Position numbers and translations under genes: made by a program. Shown here in pieces: positions 1-7,835 of a DNA stretch of 64,000 nt (position 1 is its first letter; every line of letters begins with the position of its first letter). Source of the stretch: an uncultured Pseudomonadales bacterium (GTDB lineage Bacteria > Pseudomonadota > Gammaproteobacteria > Pseudomonadales > Azotimanducaceae). The stretch is taken from contig OY282455.1 of assembly GCA_958296195.1 (NCBI GenBank), forward strand, positions 1,736,001 to 1,800,000. Direction: 5' to 3'. Under the pieces are notes generated by a model that had not been told where the DNA came from, made no database searches, and saw only the letters and a list, made by a program, of their open reading frames with translations.

Positions 1-375
1 ATAGCAGTGGGCGCCGGGCAGGCGGAGGGTGCCGGTCTTGGCCAGTTCCGCATCCAGCAGGCCGCCGGTGCCGCAGTCCGCATAGGCCACCAGCACTTGC
101 TCGTGCTGGTCTTTGATGGCGGCCAGCTTTGCCGCCACCGCCGCTGGAATCCGCTCCGGGCGGTTGTGCAGCTCCGCCGGCAGGCAGTACAGGACCAGGT
201 GGGTCCAGCCGTTCAGGCGCCTGAGCTGATTCAGTTCCCGGGCGATGGCGCCGCAGGCCACTACGCCAACGGACTGGCGTTCGAACACCTCCGCCTTGGC
301 GGCTTGCGCAAGACTGTTCGGGGCCGACGGCGGACGCGGTGGGCGCTTGCCGACCCTTAGTTCACTGGTTTGCAT
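1..375 (-). CDS. DUF1638 family protein, C-terminus cut by window edge
   Basis: The frame opens at an ATG (375-373) and runs off the left edge, so about 125 residues are visible. Typical DUF1638 signatures can be read: VACGAIARE near residue 40, LPAELHNRPE near 70, then ADCGTGG and PGAHCY close to the edge. The Cys and His residues of the last two suggest a metal or thiol site, as in the family. DUF1638 genes are commonly found beside corrinoid proteins and MttB-type methyltransferases, and that is the context here: the corrinoid protein gene ends 40 nt upstream on the same strand. The biochemical role is not settled; a job in cobamide-dependent methyl transfer or its reactivation is inference. 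The ribosome site before this ATG is weak. Confidence 0.75.
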   Translation of the reverse strand, partial: MQTSELRVGKRPPRPPSAPNSLAQAAKAEVFERQSVGVVACGAIARELNQLRRLNGWTHLVLYCLPAELHNRPERIPAAVAAKLAAIKDQHEQVLVAYADCGTGGLLDAELAKTGTLRLPGAHCY

Positions 376-415
376 GGGGCATCCAACCCAAGGGCCGGGC
401 AGCGGTTGCCCCGCG

Positions 416-1135
416 TCAGCCGATGACCGCTTGGTGGGCGGACGCTTCGCGCTTGGCCGCCACCAGCCGCTTGGCCGTCTCCACGGCGGTGGCGGCGTCC
501 CGGCAGTAGGCGTCGGCGCCGACAGCCTTGCCGAACTCCTCGTTCAGCGGGGCGCCGCCCACCAGAATGACGTAGTCGTCGCGGATGCCCTTCTGCTCCA
601 AGGTTTCGATCACCACCTTCATGTAGGGCATGGTGGTGGTCAGCAGCGCCGACATGCCCAGGATTTCCGGCTTGTGCTCATCCAGTGCGTCCAGGTAGTT
701 CTGCACCGGATTGTTGATGCCGATGTCGATGACCTCAAACCCGGCGCCCTCCATCATCATGCCCACCAAGTTCTTGCCGATGTCATGGATGTCTCCCTTG
801 ACCGTGCCAATCACCATCTTGCCGACGGGCTTGGCGCCGGTCTCCGCCAGCAGGGGGCGCAGCACGGCCATGCCGGCCTTCATGGCGTTGGCCGCCATCA
901 ACACTTCGGGAACGAACAGGATGCCGTCGCGGAAGTCGATGCCCACGACGGTCATGCCATCGACCAAGGCGTTTCCCAGCACCTTGTCCGGCGGCCAGCC
1001 CCGACCCAGCAGAATACGCACGCCCTCGTCGATTTCCTCGGCCAAGCCATCGTAGAGGTCGTCGTGCATTTGCTGCACGAGATCGTCGTCGTCAAGGGTG
1101 GTTAGATCGAGATCGTCGTCGTTTGCATCCGACAT
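416..1135 (-). CDS. Corrinoid (B12-binding) methyltransferase protein, MtbC/MtgC type
   Basis: 239 residues, the usual size of free-standing methyltransferase corrinoid proteins. Residues about 15-100 form the helical B12-binding cap. The Rossmann-like B12 domain follows, with the DxHxxG signature at D115-IH117-DIG120; H117 would be the lower axial ligand to cobalt. The family accepts a methyl group from a substrate-specific MttB/MtgB-type enzyme and passes it to a second methyltransferase, which is not in this window. The acidic N-terminus (many Asp in the first 30 residues) is unusual but not disruptive. The start is supported by a strong GGGAGGTGA ribosome site. It diverges from the MttB-family gene across a ~300 bp region and is followed by DUF1638, so the three genes probably form one divergent regulatory unit. 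Confidence 0.92.
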   Translation of the reverse strand: MSDANDDDLDLTTLDDDDLVQQMHDDLYDGLAEEIDEGVRILLGRGWPPDKVLGNALVDGMTVVGIDFRDGILFVPEVLMAANAMKAGMAVLRPLLAETGAKPVGKMVIGTVKGDIHDIGKNLVGMMMEGAGFEVIDIGINNPVQNYLDALDEHKPEILGMSALLTTTMPYMKVVIETLEQKGIRDDYVILVGGAPLNEEFGKAVGADAYCRDAATAVETAKRLVAAKREASAHQAVIG

Positions 1136-1439
1136 GCGTCACCTCCCGAGGGCTGCCGACGCAGGTTAAGCGACCCGCGCCGGGCGTGCGCAAGCCTATG
1201 CCCCGACCCGCCAACAAGCGGTTGCCAAGGCGACATTGACTTGTCGAAATACGACCAACTGGCGCGAGCAGGCATCCCTATGTCGCAAACATCGCAACGA
1301 CCTCTACCGCTTGCGGCCATACTCGTTTTTCCAATTGGGGGAACGACCTACTTGACAATCCTGACCCATCCCGATTTCGACCAGTCGGAAACTGGCGAGA
1401 TTTGCTTCCGTTCAAGAACAAACCGGGGAGGGCGCCAAC
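1136..1439. promoter_or_regulatory. Divergent control region between corrinoid protein and MttB-family genes
   Basis: No gene is supported in these 304 bases. They hold an imperfect dyad (TTGTCG-N5-CGACCAA, about 1231-1248) and two direct copies of TCGCAA at 1283-1288 and 1292-1297, inside a stretch reading GTCGCAAACA at 1282-1291. The same 10-mer, also with a second TCGCAA close by, occurs at 22760-22769 upstream of the dehydrogenase/AraC pair. That makes both regions candidate targets of one GbdR-like activator. A TTGACA hexamer lies at 1352-1357 facing the methyltransferase gene, but no convincing -10 follows at 16-18 bp, which would fit an activator-dependent promoter. The operator assignment is inference. 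Confidence 0.4.
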
Positions 1440-2993
1440 GTGAACGACCAACGGCCTAGCCGCGCCTCAGGCGGTCGGGCGGCGCGGCTGAAGGCCCGCC
1501 AACAGGCGCAACTGGAAACCCGCACCGGAGCACCGCCCTACATCACCCGCCGCATCAAGCCGCTGGAGGTGCTCGACGCGGAAGGGCTGGAGCTGATTGA
1601 GCGCAACGCCGACCTGCTGCTCGAGGAAATCGGCATCGACTTCCGTGACGACCCGGAGGCCCTGCAGGTGCTCAAGGACGCGGGGGCGGACGTGGAGCAC
1701 GAGCGGGTGCGCTTTCCCCGGGGCCTGTGCCGCTCCGTCATTCAGGCGTCCGCACCCAAGGAGTTCGTTCAACACGCCAGAAACCCGCACCGCAACGTCC
1801 GCATCGGCGGGCCGCACACCGTCTTCGCCCCCGGCTACGGCCCACCCTTCGTGCAGGACCTAGAGGGCGGGCGCCGCTACGCCACCCTGGCGGACTTCCA
1901 GAACTTCGTGAAGCTCTCCTACCTCTCCCCCTACATGCACCACTCCGGCGGCACGGTCTGCGAGCCGGTGGATGTGCCGGTGACCAAGCGCCACCTCGAC
2001 ATGATCTACGCGCACATGCGCTACAGCGACAAGGCGTTCATGGGTTCGGTGACCCATCCGCAAAGGGCGGAGGACACCGTGGCGATGGCGAAGATCCTGT
2101 TCGGCGAGGAATTCGTGGGCAGCCACACCGTCATCGCCAGCCTCATCAACGCCAACTCCCCCATGACCTTCGACGCCACCATGCTGGGCGCCGCCAAGGT
2201 CTATGCCCGCAGCAACCAAGCCTGCATACTGTCCCCCTTCATCCTCTCCGGTGCCATGTCACCGGTGACGGCGGCGGGCACCCTCTCGCAAATCCTCGCT
2301 GAGGTGCTGGCCGGCGTATGCTTTCTGCAGCTCATCGCCCCTGGCGCTCCCTGCGTGTTCGGCACCTTTGCAAGCTCCGTCTCCATGCAGTCCGGGGCAC
2401 CTACCTTCGGCTCCCCGGAGGCCGCCTTGGTGCTCTACGGCGCCGCCCAACTCGCCCGTCGGCTGGGGTTGCCCTTCCGCAGCGGCGGCACCCTCTCCGC
2501 CGCCAAGATTCCCGACGCGCAAGCCGCCTTCGAGAGCGCCAACACCTTGCAGCCCACCATCCTGGCGGGCACCAACTTCGTCCTGCACGCCGCCGGCTGG
2601 CTGGAGGGCGGGCTGACGATGGGCTACGAAAAGTTCATCTTGGACTTGGACCAACTCGGCATGATGCAAACCTTCTGCAACGGCATCGACCTTTCCGAAA
2701 ACGGCCAAGCCTTGGACGCCCTGCGCGAAGTGGGGCCGGGCAGCCATTTCCTCGGCTGCGCCCACACCCAAGCCAACTTCTCCACCGCCTTCTACCACTC
2801 CAGCGTCAGCGACCACAACACCTTCGAGCAATGGCGTGAGGAAGGCGGTCTAAGCGCCAGCGACCGGGCCGGCCAAGTATGCCAACGAATGCTGAACGAG
2901 CATGAGGCGCCGCCATTGGACGAAGCGGTGGACGAAGCCCTGCGCGACTACATCGCCCGCCGCAAGGCGGCATTGCCGGACTCTGATGTTTAG
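1440..2993 (+). CDS. MttB-family (trimethylamine/betaine) corrinoid methyltransferase, non-pyrrolysine type
   Basis: 517 residues, matching the MttB superfamily. The start is GTG at 1440 behind a GGGGAGGG ribosome site. The N-terminal extension (residues 1-40) is basic and Ala/Arg rich; the TIM-barrel follows, with family-like stretches such as GCAHTQANF and YHSSVSDHN near the C-terminus. The reading frame is continuous, with no in-frame amber codon. It therefore belongs with the pyrrolysine-free MttB homologues, of which characterised members demethylate glycine betaine, proline betaine or carnitine. The substrate here cannot be read from sequence. The divergent corrinoid protein is the expected methyl acceptor. 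A dimethylglycine-dehydrogenase-like enzyme at 20.1-22.5 kb and a GbdR-like regulator suggest betaine, with dimethylglycine as product; that link is inference. Confidence 0.88.
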   Translation: MNDQRPSRASGGRAARLKARQQAQLETRTGAPPYITRRIKPLEVLDAEGLELIERNADLLLEEIGIDFRDDPEALQVLKDAGADVEHERVRFPRGLCRSVIQASAPKEFVQHARNPHRNVRIGGPHTVFAPGYGPPFVQDLEGGRRYATLADFQNFVKLSYLSPYMHHSGGTVCEPVDVPVTKRHLDMIYAHMRYSDKAFMGSVTHPQRAEDTVAMAKILFGEEFVGSHTVIASLINANSPMTFDATMLGAAKVYARSNQACILSPFILSGAMSPVTAAGTLSQILAEVLAGVCFLQLIAPGAPCVFGTFASSVSMQSGAPTFGSPEAALVLYGAAQLARRLGLPFRSGGTLSAAKIPDAQAAFESANTLQPTILAGTNFVLHAAGWLEGGLTMGYEKFILDLDQLGMMQTFCNGIDLSENGQALDALREVGPGSHFLGCAHTQANFSTAFYHSSVSDHNTFEQWREEGGLSASDRAGQVCQRMLNEHEAPPLDEAVDEALRDYIARRKAALPDSDV

Positions 2994-3021
2994 CAATGGT
3001 CGAGCGGCTCAGAACAATGCT

Positions 3022-5103
3022 TTATTCGGCTTGACGGAACCCGCGGCGTTGCCGGCCCGCTACGATTTCCGCATTCCAAGTCTGCCCGCCTTCAGTATAT
3101 TGGCCGGTGCGAATGAGAGCGAATTCATAGTCAGGAAGCGGGACGATCGCCAAGCACTTCCCATCCAGAATCAGCCCGTAATCCAGGAAGCTGAAATCCA
3201 AGTTGTCGAAGCCGTGACGGCGGCGATGCGTGGGCAGTTTCTGCAGATCGGTCGGAATGAAGTGCAGGAAGAATATCGCATTTGTGTCCTCTGCGGAACA
3301 GGGATTCCTAAAGTAGGCTAGCGCAGTTCCGTCGAGATAGACATCGAAGGCGGAGCGGTGCGTTGGCGGGCCGATGCTCCCAGAGACGATGGATTCATAC
3401 ACCTTCCGATACGGGTTCGATGGGGGCGCATAGCCCTTGTTGACTTTGAAAATGACTCCGTCCGCTAGATCCGCCACCGGCTCCAGTCCCTGCGACACGC
3501 GCATTCCGGCGGCGCCGTAGTCGTATAACCGGTTAATCCAAAAATGCTTGAACCAAACTATGTAACCGCCGTCCTGAAGCCAGGCCCAAGACCAGTTCCG
3601 CCCCGCCTTGGAGCTGCGGTTCTTCTTACCAACGCGCCTCTTGGGCAACATGCGGGTAGTTATGGGATCGTCATTGTTGAAATGCACAACCATGGGTAGG
3701 TTGCTGTAAACTGTGCCGGCTAAGGAATTTTCCCTGACGTATCGCAGCGTTTCGGAACCCGCCCAAGGCGGCGCGGCGTAGCCTCTGTTAGATTCGCCTA
3801 GGTTGGCTCCCACTATCTGTTGGATGTTCTTAATGGCCTGTCCACCCGTCCATAGCGCCAACGCCATCATCAGGACAGCGGTCAGCAGACTCGGCGTTCC
3901 AGTAAACCGCTCTACTATGGGCAGACCGCCAAGACCTCCCAGCAGCCTTTTCCGCCGCTCATAGATGAGAAGCCGATCCAGCATGAACGCGAAAACCAGC
4001 AGAAGCGGAATGTAAACAGGCGTCAAGTATCTTGGCCGAACGCTTGGGGCGATCTCGACCGACATCGCTGCAACAATAAGCAGGACGAGGTAAGTCAGCG
4101 CAAAGCCGCCAAAAGTAAAAAGGGGCCGCCACTCAAACTGGCGCCGCTCCCGACCGTGCCTTCCAACCGAAACCGGTCCAAACATCACCAGTAGCAAGGT
4201 CGCCACCGCCAACAGCCCAAGCGCGGCGCCATTAACAAGAAAATCCAAAGACGTCCATCTGCCCAAGGGCGGAATGTCAAAGGACATCCAGTTCCGTAGA
4301 GTCCCAAACACATCCGGCAATAGCGTCAGCAAAGTATGTTGCGTCGGAGCATTGTGTGCAGTGAGATCCCCAACGGTCAAATAGTTGCGCAGCAGCCATA
4401 CAACCATGGGCAGTGCCGTGATGAGCGACAAGACAGCAACGCGCCGTCCCCTTTGCAGCAGCGATGGACCCCGCTGCAGGAGAAGCAGCATGCCTATGAG
4501 TATCGGCAAGGCCACGCCTATGTACCTCACCTGCCAAGCTAGGGAACTGAAAGCAGCCGCCCAGAGCAGAGACCGAGCCTTGCCTTCGGTCAGGAACTTG
4601 TCGGTGCAGACGAGGGCGAGGGTCGCCAACAGAATGAAAACAGGTTCGGAAAGAACCCAAGAGGACCATTCCGTCAACGGCACCGATATGGCGACCGCGG
4701 TGCTGACCCAAGCCGCCACGAATAAGGATTCAACCCGCTGCCGCAGATATTGCCCCACAACAACTACAGTCAACCCGAAGACAGCGGCGTTAAGAGGGCC
4801 GGCAACTTCGAGAGGGTCGAGCACGCCAAAGCTGAGGGCGGCCAACAACAACGGGTAGAGGGGAGGCCACTTCGCGTAAATATATCCACTGAGGCTAAGG
4901 AAACCCTCCCCTTCCAGCAGGTTTCGGGCCACGGCTATGTAGTGTATGGAATCGTAGTGCAGCGCCGCACCATAGGTGACCTCCCGCGCCAACACCAAGG
5001 CAACACCCAACATCGACAGGAAGGCTATGTACAGCGTAAAGCCATCAAAGCGAAAACACGACTTTGCGGAACCAGCACCAGTCAAGTGCATCGAGTTCAG
5101 CAT
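3022..5103 (-). CDS. GT-C type polytopic glycosyltransferase with C-terminal two-Cys module
   Basis: 693 residues: about a dozen hydrophobic segments up to roughly residue 430, then a soluble C-terminal part. After the first membrane helix comes LHYDSIHYIAVARNLLEGEGF-like sequence (the family's first periplasmic loop, with Asp-Ser where GT39/ArnT enzymes usually show Asp-Glu), then WPPLYPLLLAA. This is a polyprenyl-phosphate-sugar-dependent GT-C (ArnT/PMT-like) signature. The donor and acceptor are unknown. Residues 586-680 form the module shared with five other membrane proteins of this window: FDVYL, PC, FFLH, GFDNLDF, GKC, LPDY, TGQY. It is the last gene of the eight-gene leftward operon and overlaps the preceding gene by 7 nt. 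It is a clear relative of the three tandem paralogues at 33.2-39.3 kb. Confidence 0.8.
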   Translation of the reverse strand: MLNSMHLTGAGSAKSCFRFDGFTLYIAFLSMLGVALVLAREVTYGAALHYDSIHYIAVARNLLEGEGFLSLSGYIYAKWPPLYPLLLAALSFGVLDPLEVAGPLNAAVFGLTVVVVGQYLRQRVESLFVAAWVSTAVAISVPLTEWSSWVLSEPVFILLATLALVCTDKFLTEGKARSLLWAAAFSSLAWQVRYIGVALPILIGMLLLLQRGPSLLQRGRRVAVLSLITALPMVVWLLRNYLTVGDLTAHNAPTQHTLLTLLPDVFGTLRNWMSFDIPPLGRWTSLDFLVNGAALGLLAVATLLLVMFGPVSVGRHGRERRQFEWRPLFTFGGFALTYLVLLIVAAMSVEIAPSVRPRYLTPVYIPLLLVFAFMLDRLLIYERRKRLLGGLGGLPIVERFTGTPSLLTAVLMMALALWTGGQAIKNIQQIVGANLGESNRGYAAPPWAGSETLRYVRENSLAGTVYSNLPMVVHFNNDDPITTRMLPKRRVGKKNRSSKAGRNWSWAWLQDGGYIVWFKHFWINRLYDYGAAGMRVSQGLEPVADLADGVIFKVNKGYAPPSNPYRKVYESIVSGSIGPPTHRSAFDVYLDGTALAYFRNPCSAEDTNAIFFLHFIPTDLQKLPTHRRRHGFDNLDFSFLDYGLILDGKCLAIVPLPDYEFALIRTGQYTEGGQTWNAEIVAGRQRRGFRQAE

Positions 5104-6659
5104 GGGGGTTCGTTCGGAATTTTGCCGGCTGCGCCGACTTGGTCCCCTGCCGACGCGGCGGCTCGATGCACACTAATCAAATTGCTGAAGTCAAAGAAAC
5201 CGTCAGGGAAAAACACGACTTCGGAAGCGATAACATGGTAGTCCTTACCCTCATGGATTTCAAACATCTTCGGGTGCTCTTCGGAAATAATGATCTTGGA
5301 CACCCGTTTTGAATTTTGGATGGCTATGGAGTAAGCCGGCCAAGTCCACGAGTCCGCATTGTGGAGCAGCCAACTACGCTCCACTTTGGAAAATTCACCT
5401 TCTATTTCGCAAGAGGATATGAAGGTCTTATTGGATTCTTTGACAATAAGCGCCGCCTGATTCTGAAATTCCCCCCAATACTTGGTGTTGCCCAATTGCC
5501 AAACGGAGCCGCCCGCCAATCCCACCGCCAAAATGAACTGCATCAAACTGCGCCATGCATGACCAATTTGCATCCTAGCCCACCAAAAGACAACGGCTAG
5601 GCCCATCCAGAACACCGAGCCGAAATTGACCAAGAAGCGATAGCTCTTCTCCGGCCAAGGTCTGATGTACCAAGGCTCATCAAATAGCACCACGGAAACC
5701 TGCAGTGCGAAGGTCGCGCAGACGATGGCAATTCCCCAGCACAACACAAGTACCGCCTTCGACAACCTCGGACTCCCAATGAATTTGCCCTGCAACCAAA
5801 TTCCGGCTAAGGACGCCACAAGCGCCACCCATGTGAGCAAACTTAAGCGGGTAGCGCCGCTTGCGTCCCACATCCTGTTGGGCTGCGCCCCCGTTAGATA
5901 GTTCAGAAACACCTGGGTCTGCTCGCCAACTGGATGACTCGCCTGCCAATACAGAACAAAGAGCGTATGCAGCAGGCTGGTCAGTCCTATAAGGCAAATG
6001 TGCAAGTCATTCTTCAGGACTGGGCGCCGTCGCGCTCGGATTAACCGTGCCGCCGCAGCGCAAAAAAGAACGACTCCCCACAACACCATGCCCTCATGCG
6101 CCCTAAAGAGCGCCAAAAGAACTACAACAACAACGGCGTGGTCAAGCACTCTCAACCTGAAATCCAGCAATACATAAGAGAGAAGCAGCCAACATAACGC
6201 CAACGTGGTGAATGCTTGGTTAAGGATGAAGAATTCCGATGGCATTGAGCAAGTGAGAACAGTGGCAACCACGAAAAAGAGAATCCGATAGTCCTTCGCT
6301 CTACGGCAATTTATATAGCACCCCAGGTAAATGATGACGGGTGTAAAGAAAAGCGCTGCTCCAAATAGCAGCTTAAGCGTCCGCAGATCCTCAACTCCAA
6401 CCTTGATCGCCATTGCCACAGGAAACTGATTTATGTAATTGACGAATAGGCGGATGTGTTTGGGGTCATCCACGAAGGGCCACCCAAAGTCCCTCGCCAA
6501 CAAGCCAGTGAAAAAGTGCGACCCGTCCGAATATAGGGCTCTTTCAGCCAGGACGGCGGCACACAGGTGCAACAGGTATAGACCAGCGGCGGCCGCCCCT
6601 AAACAGAGCAGTGCAAAAGGCAGAATATGAGTGCGGAAGCGACGTTGAAGAAAATTCAC
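5097..6659 (-). CDS. Polytopic membrane protein of the glycan operon, family not recognised
   Basis: 520 residues from a GTG at 6659 placed one base after the stop of the upstream gene. A longer in-frame extension to 7034 exists but lies wholly over that gene and reads as non-native sequence, so I reject it. About ten hydrophobic helices cover residues 10-420. The first periplasmic loop holds ALYSDGSHFFTGLLARDFGWPF, and a soluble tail of ~110 residues follows the last helix. The layout (loop after helix 1 with acidic residues, many helices, periplasmic tail) resembles GT-C glycosyltransferases or O-antigen-unit processing proteins, but no diagnostic motif is clear. It lacks the two-Cys module of its neighbour. 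Its position between the nucleotidyltransferase and the GT-C gene supports a role in the same surface glycan. Confidence 0.65.
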   Translation of the reverse strand: MNFLQRRFRTHILPFALLCLGAAAAGLYLLHLCAAVLAERALYSDGSHFFTGLLARDFGWPFVDDPKHIRLFVNYINQFPVAMAIKVGVEDLRTLKLLFGAALFFTPVIIYLGCYINCRRAKDYRILFFVVATVLTCSMPSEFFILNQAFTTLALCWLLLSYVLLDFRLRVLDHAVVVVVLLALFRAHEGMVLWGVVLFCAAAARLIRARRRPVLKNDLHICLIGLTSLLHTLFVLYWQASHPVGEQTQVFLNYLTGAQPNRMWDASGATRLSLLTWVALVASLAGIWLQGKFIGSPRLSKAVLVLCWGIAIVCATFALQVSVVLFDEPWYIRPWPEKSYRFLVNFGSVFWMGLAVVFWWARMQIGHAWRSLMQFILAVGLAGGSVWQLGNTKYWGEFQNQAALIVKESNKTFISSCEIEGEFSKVERSWLLHNADSWTWPAYSIAIQNSKRVSKIIISEEHPKMFEIHEGKDYHVIASEVVFFPDGFFDFSNLISVHRAAASAGDQVGAAGKIPNEPPC

Positions 6660-6660
6660 C

Positions 6661-7413
6661 TTAGCCCCGACCGCCGGATGCCAAATCCCCCTGAACAAAG
6701 GAGTCCAATTCCGCAGGTGTGCCCAAAGCAGCAACGCAGGATGCGGGCAAGACGGATATGGATATCCTGCCGCCCCGCCGAATGAGGTATTTATATAGAG
6801 GTGCCACATAACGTTCCCCCTTAGCCAATGCGGAGCCTTCCACCTCCATGTGTTCGTAGGCTTCCACGAAATCACCAGCCCTTGAGAACCAATACAAGCC
6901 GAGGGAGGCGTGGTCCGAAATGCGTTTCTTTTCCGCCACGTCAACCGCCCACCCGTCCTCCGCCAAGGCCACAAAACTCCAGTGATTTCCCGACAGCGGA
7001 GCGCAGGGGATCCACCCATGGGAACCGGCCTCAATCAGGCCTGGCGAAAGCCTATTGGGGTCAATGTGGGTGTCTATGTTGTAGATCAGCAAAGGCGCAT
7101 CCAGATGCCACAGGTCCCTGGACCGATAGGCGCTAGTCGCCTGCCCATCGGTTACCGCCGCCAACTCCCGAATTCGCGCATTGCCTATCGACAATCCAGA
7201 AAGACTCTTACGCAAAAAATCACCAGAGCGGTTTTCCCTTAGGCATACAAACACCAGCCGACTCTCGGGAGTGATGAAGTTGGCCAACGATGACAGAGAC
7301 CAATCAAACAAGCTTCGGCCCCTTGCTGAAATCTCATACTTGGGGACTTCGTAGCCGGCCTCCGCAAAGCGCTGGCCACGGCCTGCCATGGTAACCACAA
7401 TATTGACGTGCAT
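6661..7413 (-). CDS. RmlA/MobA-like nucleotidyltransferase, capsule/LPS precursor activation
   Basis: 250 residues. The N-terminus carries the sugar-nucleotidyltransferase signature MAGRGQRFAEAGYEVPK (GxGxRF...PK), and an Asp pair in YNIDTHIDP sits where the family binds metal and the activated product. Such enzymes join NTP and a phosphorylated sugar or polyol to give an NDP-activated precursor in the cytoplasm. It lies directly downstream of a HAD phosphatase and a kinase-fold protein (gaps of 5 nt or overlaps). The three could successively phosphorylate, dephosphorylate and activate an unusual precursor; similar trios occur in capsule loci. Which nucleotide and substrate are used is not visible. 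Confidence 0.78.
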   Translation of the reverse strand: MHVNIVVTMAGRGQRFAEAGYEVPKYEISARGRSLFDWSLSSLANFITPESRLVFVCLRENRSGDFLRKSLSGLSIGNARIRELAAVTDGQATSAYRSRDLWHLDAPLLIYNIDTHIDPNRLSPGLIEAGSHGWIPCAPLSGNHWSFVALAEDGWAVDVAEKKRISDHASLGLYWFSRAGDFVEAYEHMEVEGSALAKGERYVAPLYKYLIRRGGRISISVLPASCVAALGTPAELDSFVQGDLASGGRG

Positions 7414-7418
7414 AAACC

Positions 7419-7835
7419 CTATGACCCAATGCGATTGCCGCTGCGTTGCAACAGGTCATGGATTTCGTGCTCGGAGAGACGTAGAAATTCGTCCGGTCTG
7501 ATGGCCCGGTCATCAATGTAAAAACCCTTTTCTCGAGGCCAAGGCTTGCCGAAAATTATTTCGTCATAAGGCACATCCCATTTATCCAACCAACGGATCA
7601 GTTGCGGCGCCGTATGCTTATTGATCAGGCCAATGCTGCCGCTGTACGTCCTCATGTTGCGCGAGGAAAAGAGGCAAATTCTATACCCCTTACCCCAATA
7701 CTCCCGCAATTTCGCAAGCATGTCCTTTCTCGGCGCAAGATCATCGTAGGATTCACCTTCCTTCTTGAGATCGCACAGGGTGCCATCAACATCGACCACC
7801 AAAACCCCATCACCTGCATCATTGGCGCTAGACAT
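7419..7835 (-). CDS. HAD-superfamily phosphatase, capsule biosynthesis type
   Basis: 138 residues, the short cap-less HAD type. Motif I is VVDVDGTLCD near residue 15, motif II the Ser/Ser of CLFSSRNMRT near 55, followed by KPW with its lysine, and a terminal acidic motif FYIDDRAIRPDEF. All catalytic elements are present, so it should be active. Small HAD proteins of this kind sit in capsule and O-antigen loci and remove a phosphate from a precursor or act in its polymerisation. It overlaps the upstream kinase-like gene by 8 nt and precedes the nucleotidyltransferase by 5 nt, which argues for coupled translation and a shared pathway. The substrate is unknown. Confidence 0.8.
   Translation of the reverse strand: MSSANDAGDGVLVVDVDGTLCDLKKEGESYDDLAPRKDMLAKLREYWGKGYRICLFSSRNMRTYSGSIGLINKHTAPQLIRWLDKWDVPYDEIIFGKPWPREKGFYIDDRAIRPDEFLRLSEHEIHDLLQRSGNRIGS

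Noticed and set aside
1352-1380. Sigma-70 promoter for the MttB gene with TTGACA
   Set aside because: No acceptable -10 hexamer at 16-18 bp; left as an activator-dependent possibility.
1440-2993. Pyrrolysine-encoding MttB
   Set aside because: The frame has no in-frame TAG before the final stop, and length is normal for the non-pyrrolysine branch.
2994-3021. Terminator between the convergent MttB-like and GT-C genes
   Set aside because: Only a weak imperfect inverted repeat around AGCAATG; no stable stem.
5097-7034. Longer version of the membrane protein starting at 7034
   Set aside because: The added 125 residues overlap the nucleotidyltransferase gene entirely and look like out-of-frame translation; a GTG just after that gene's stop is preferred.
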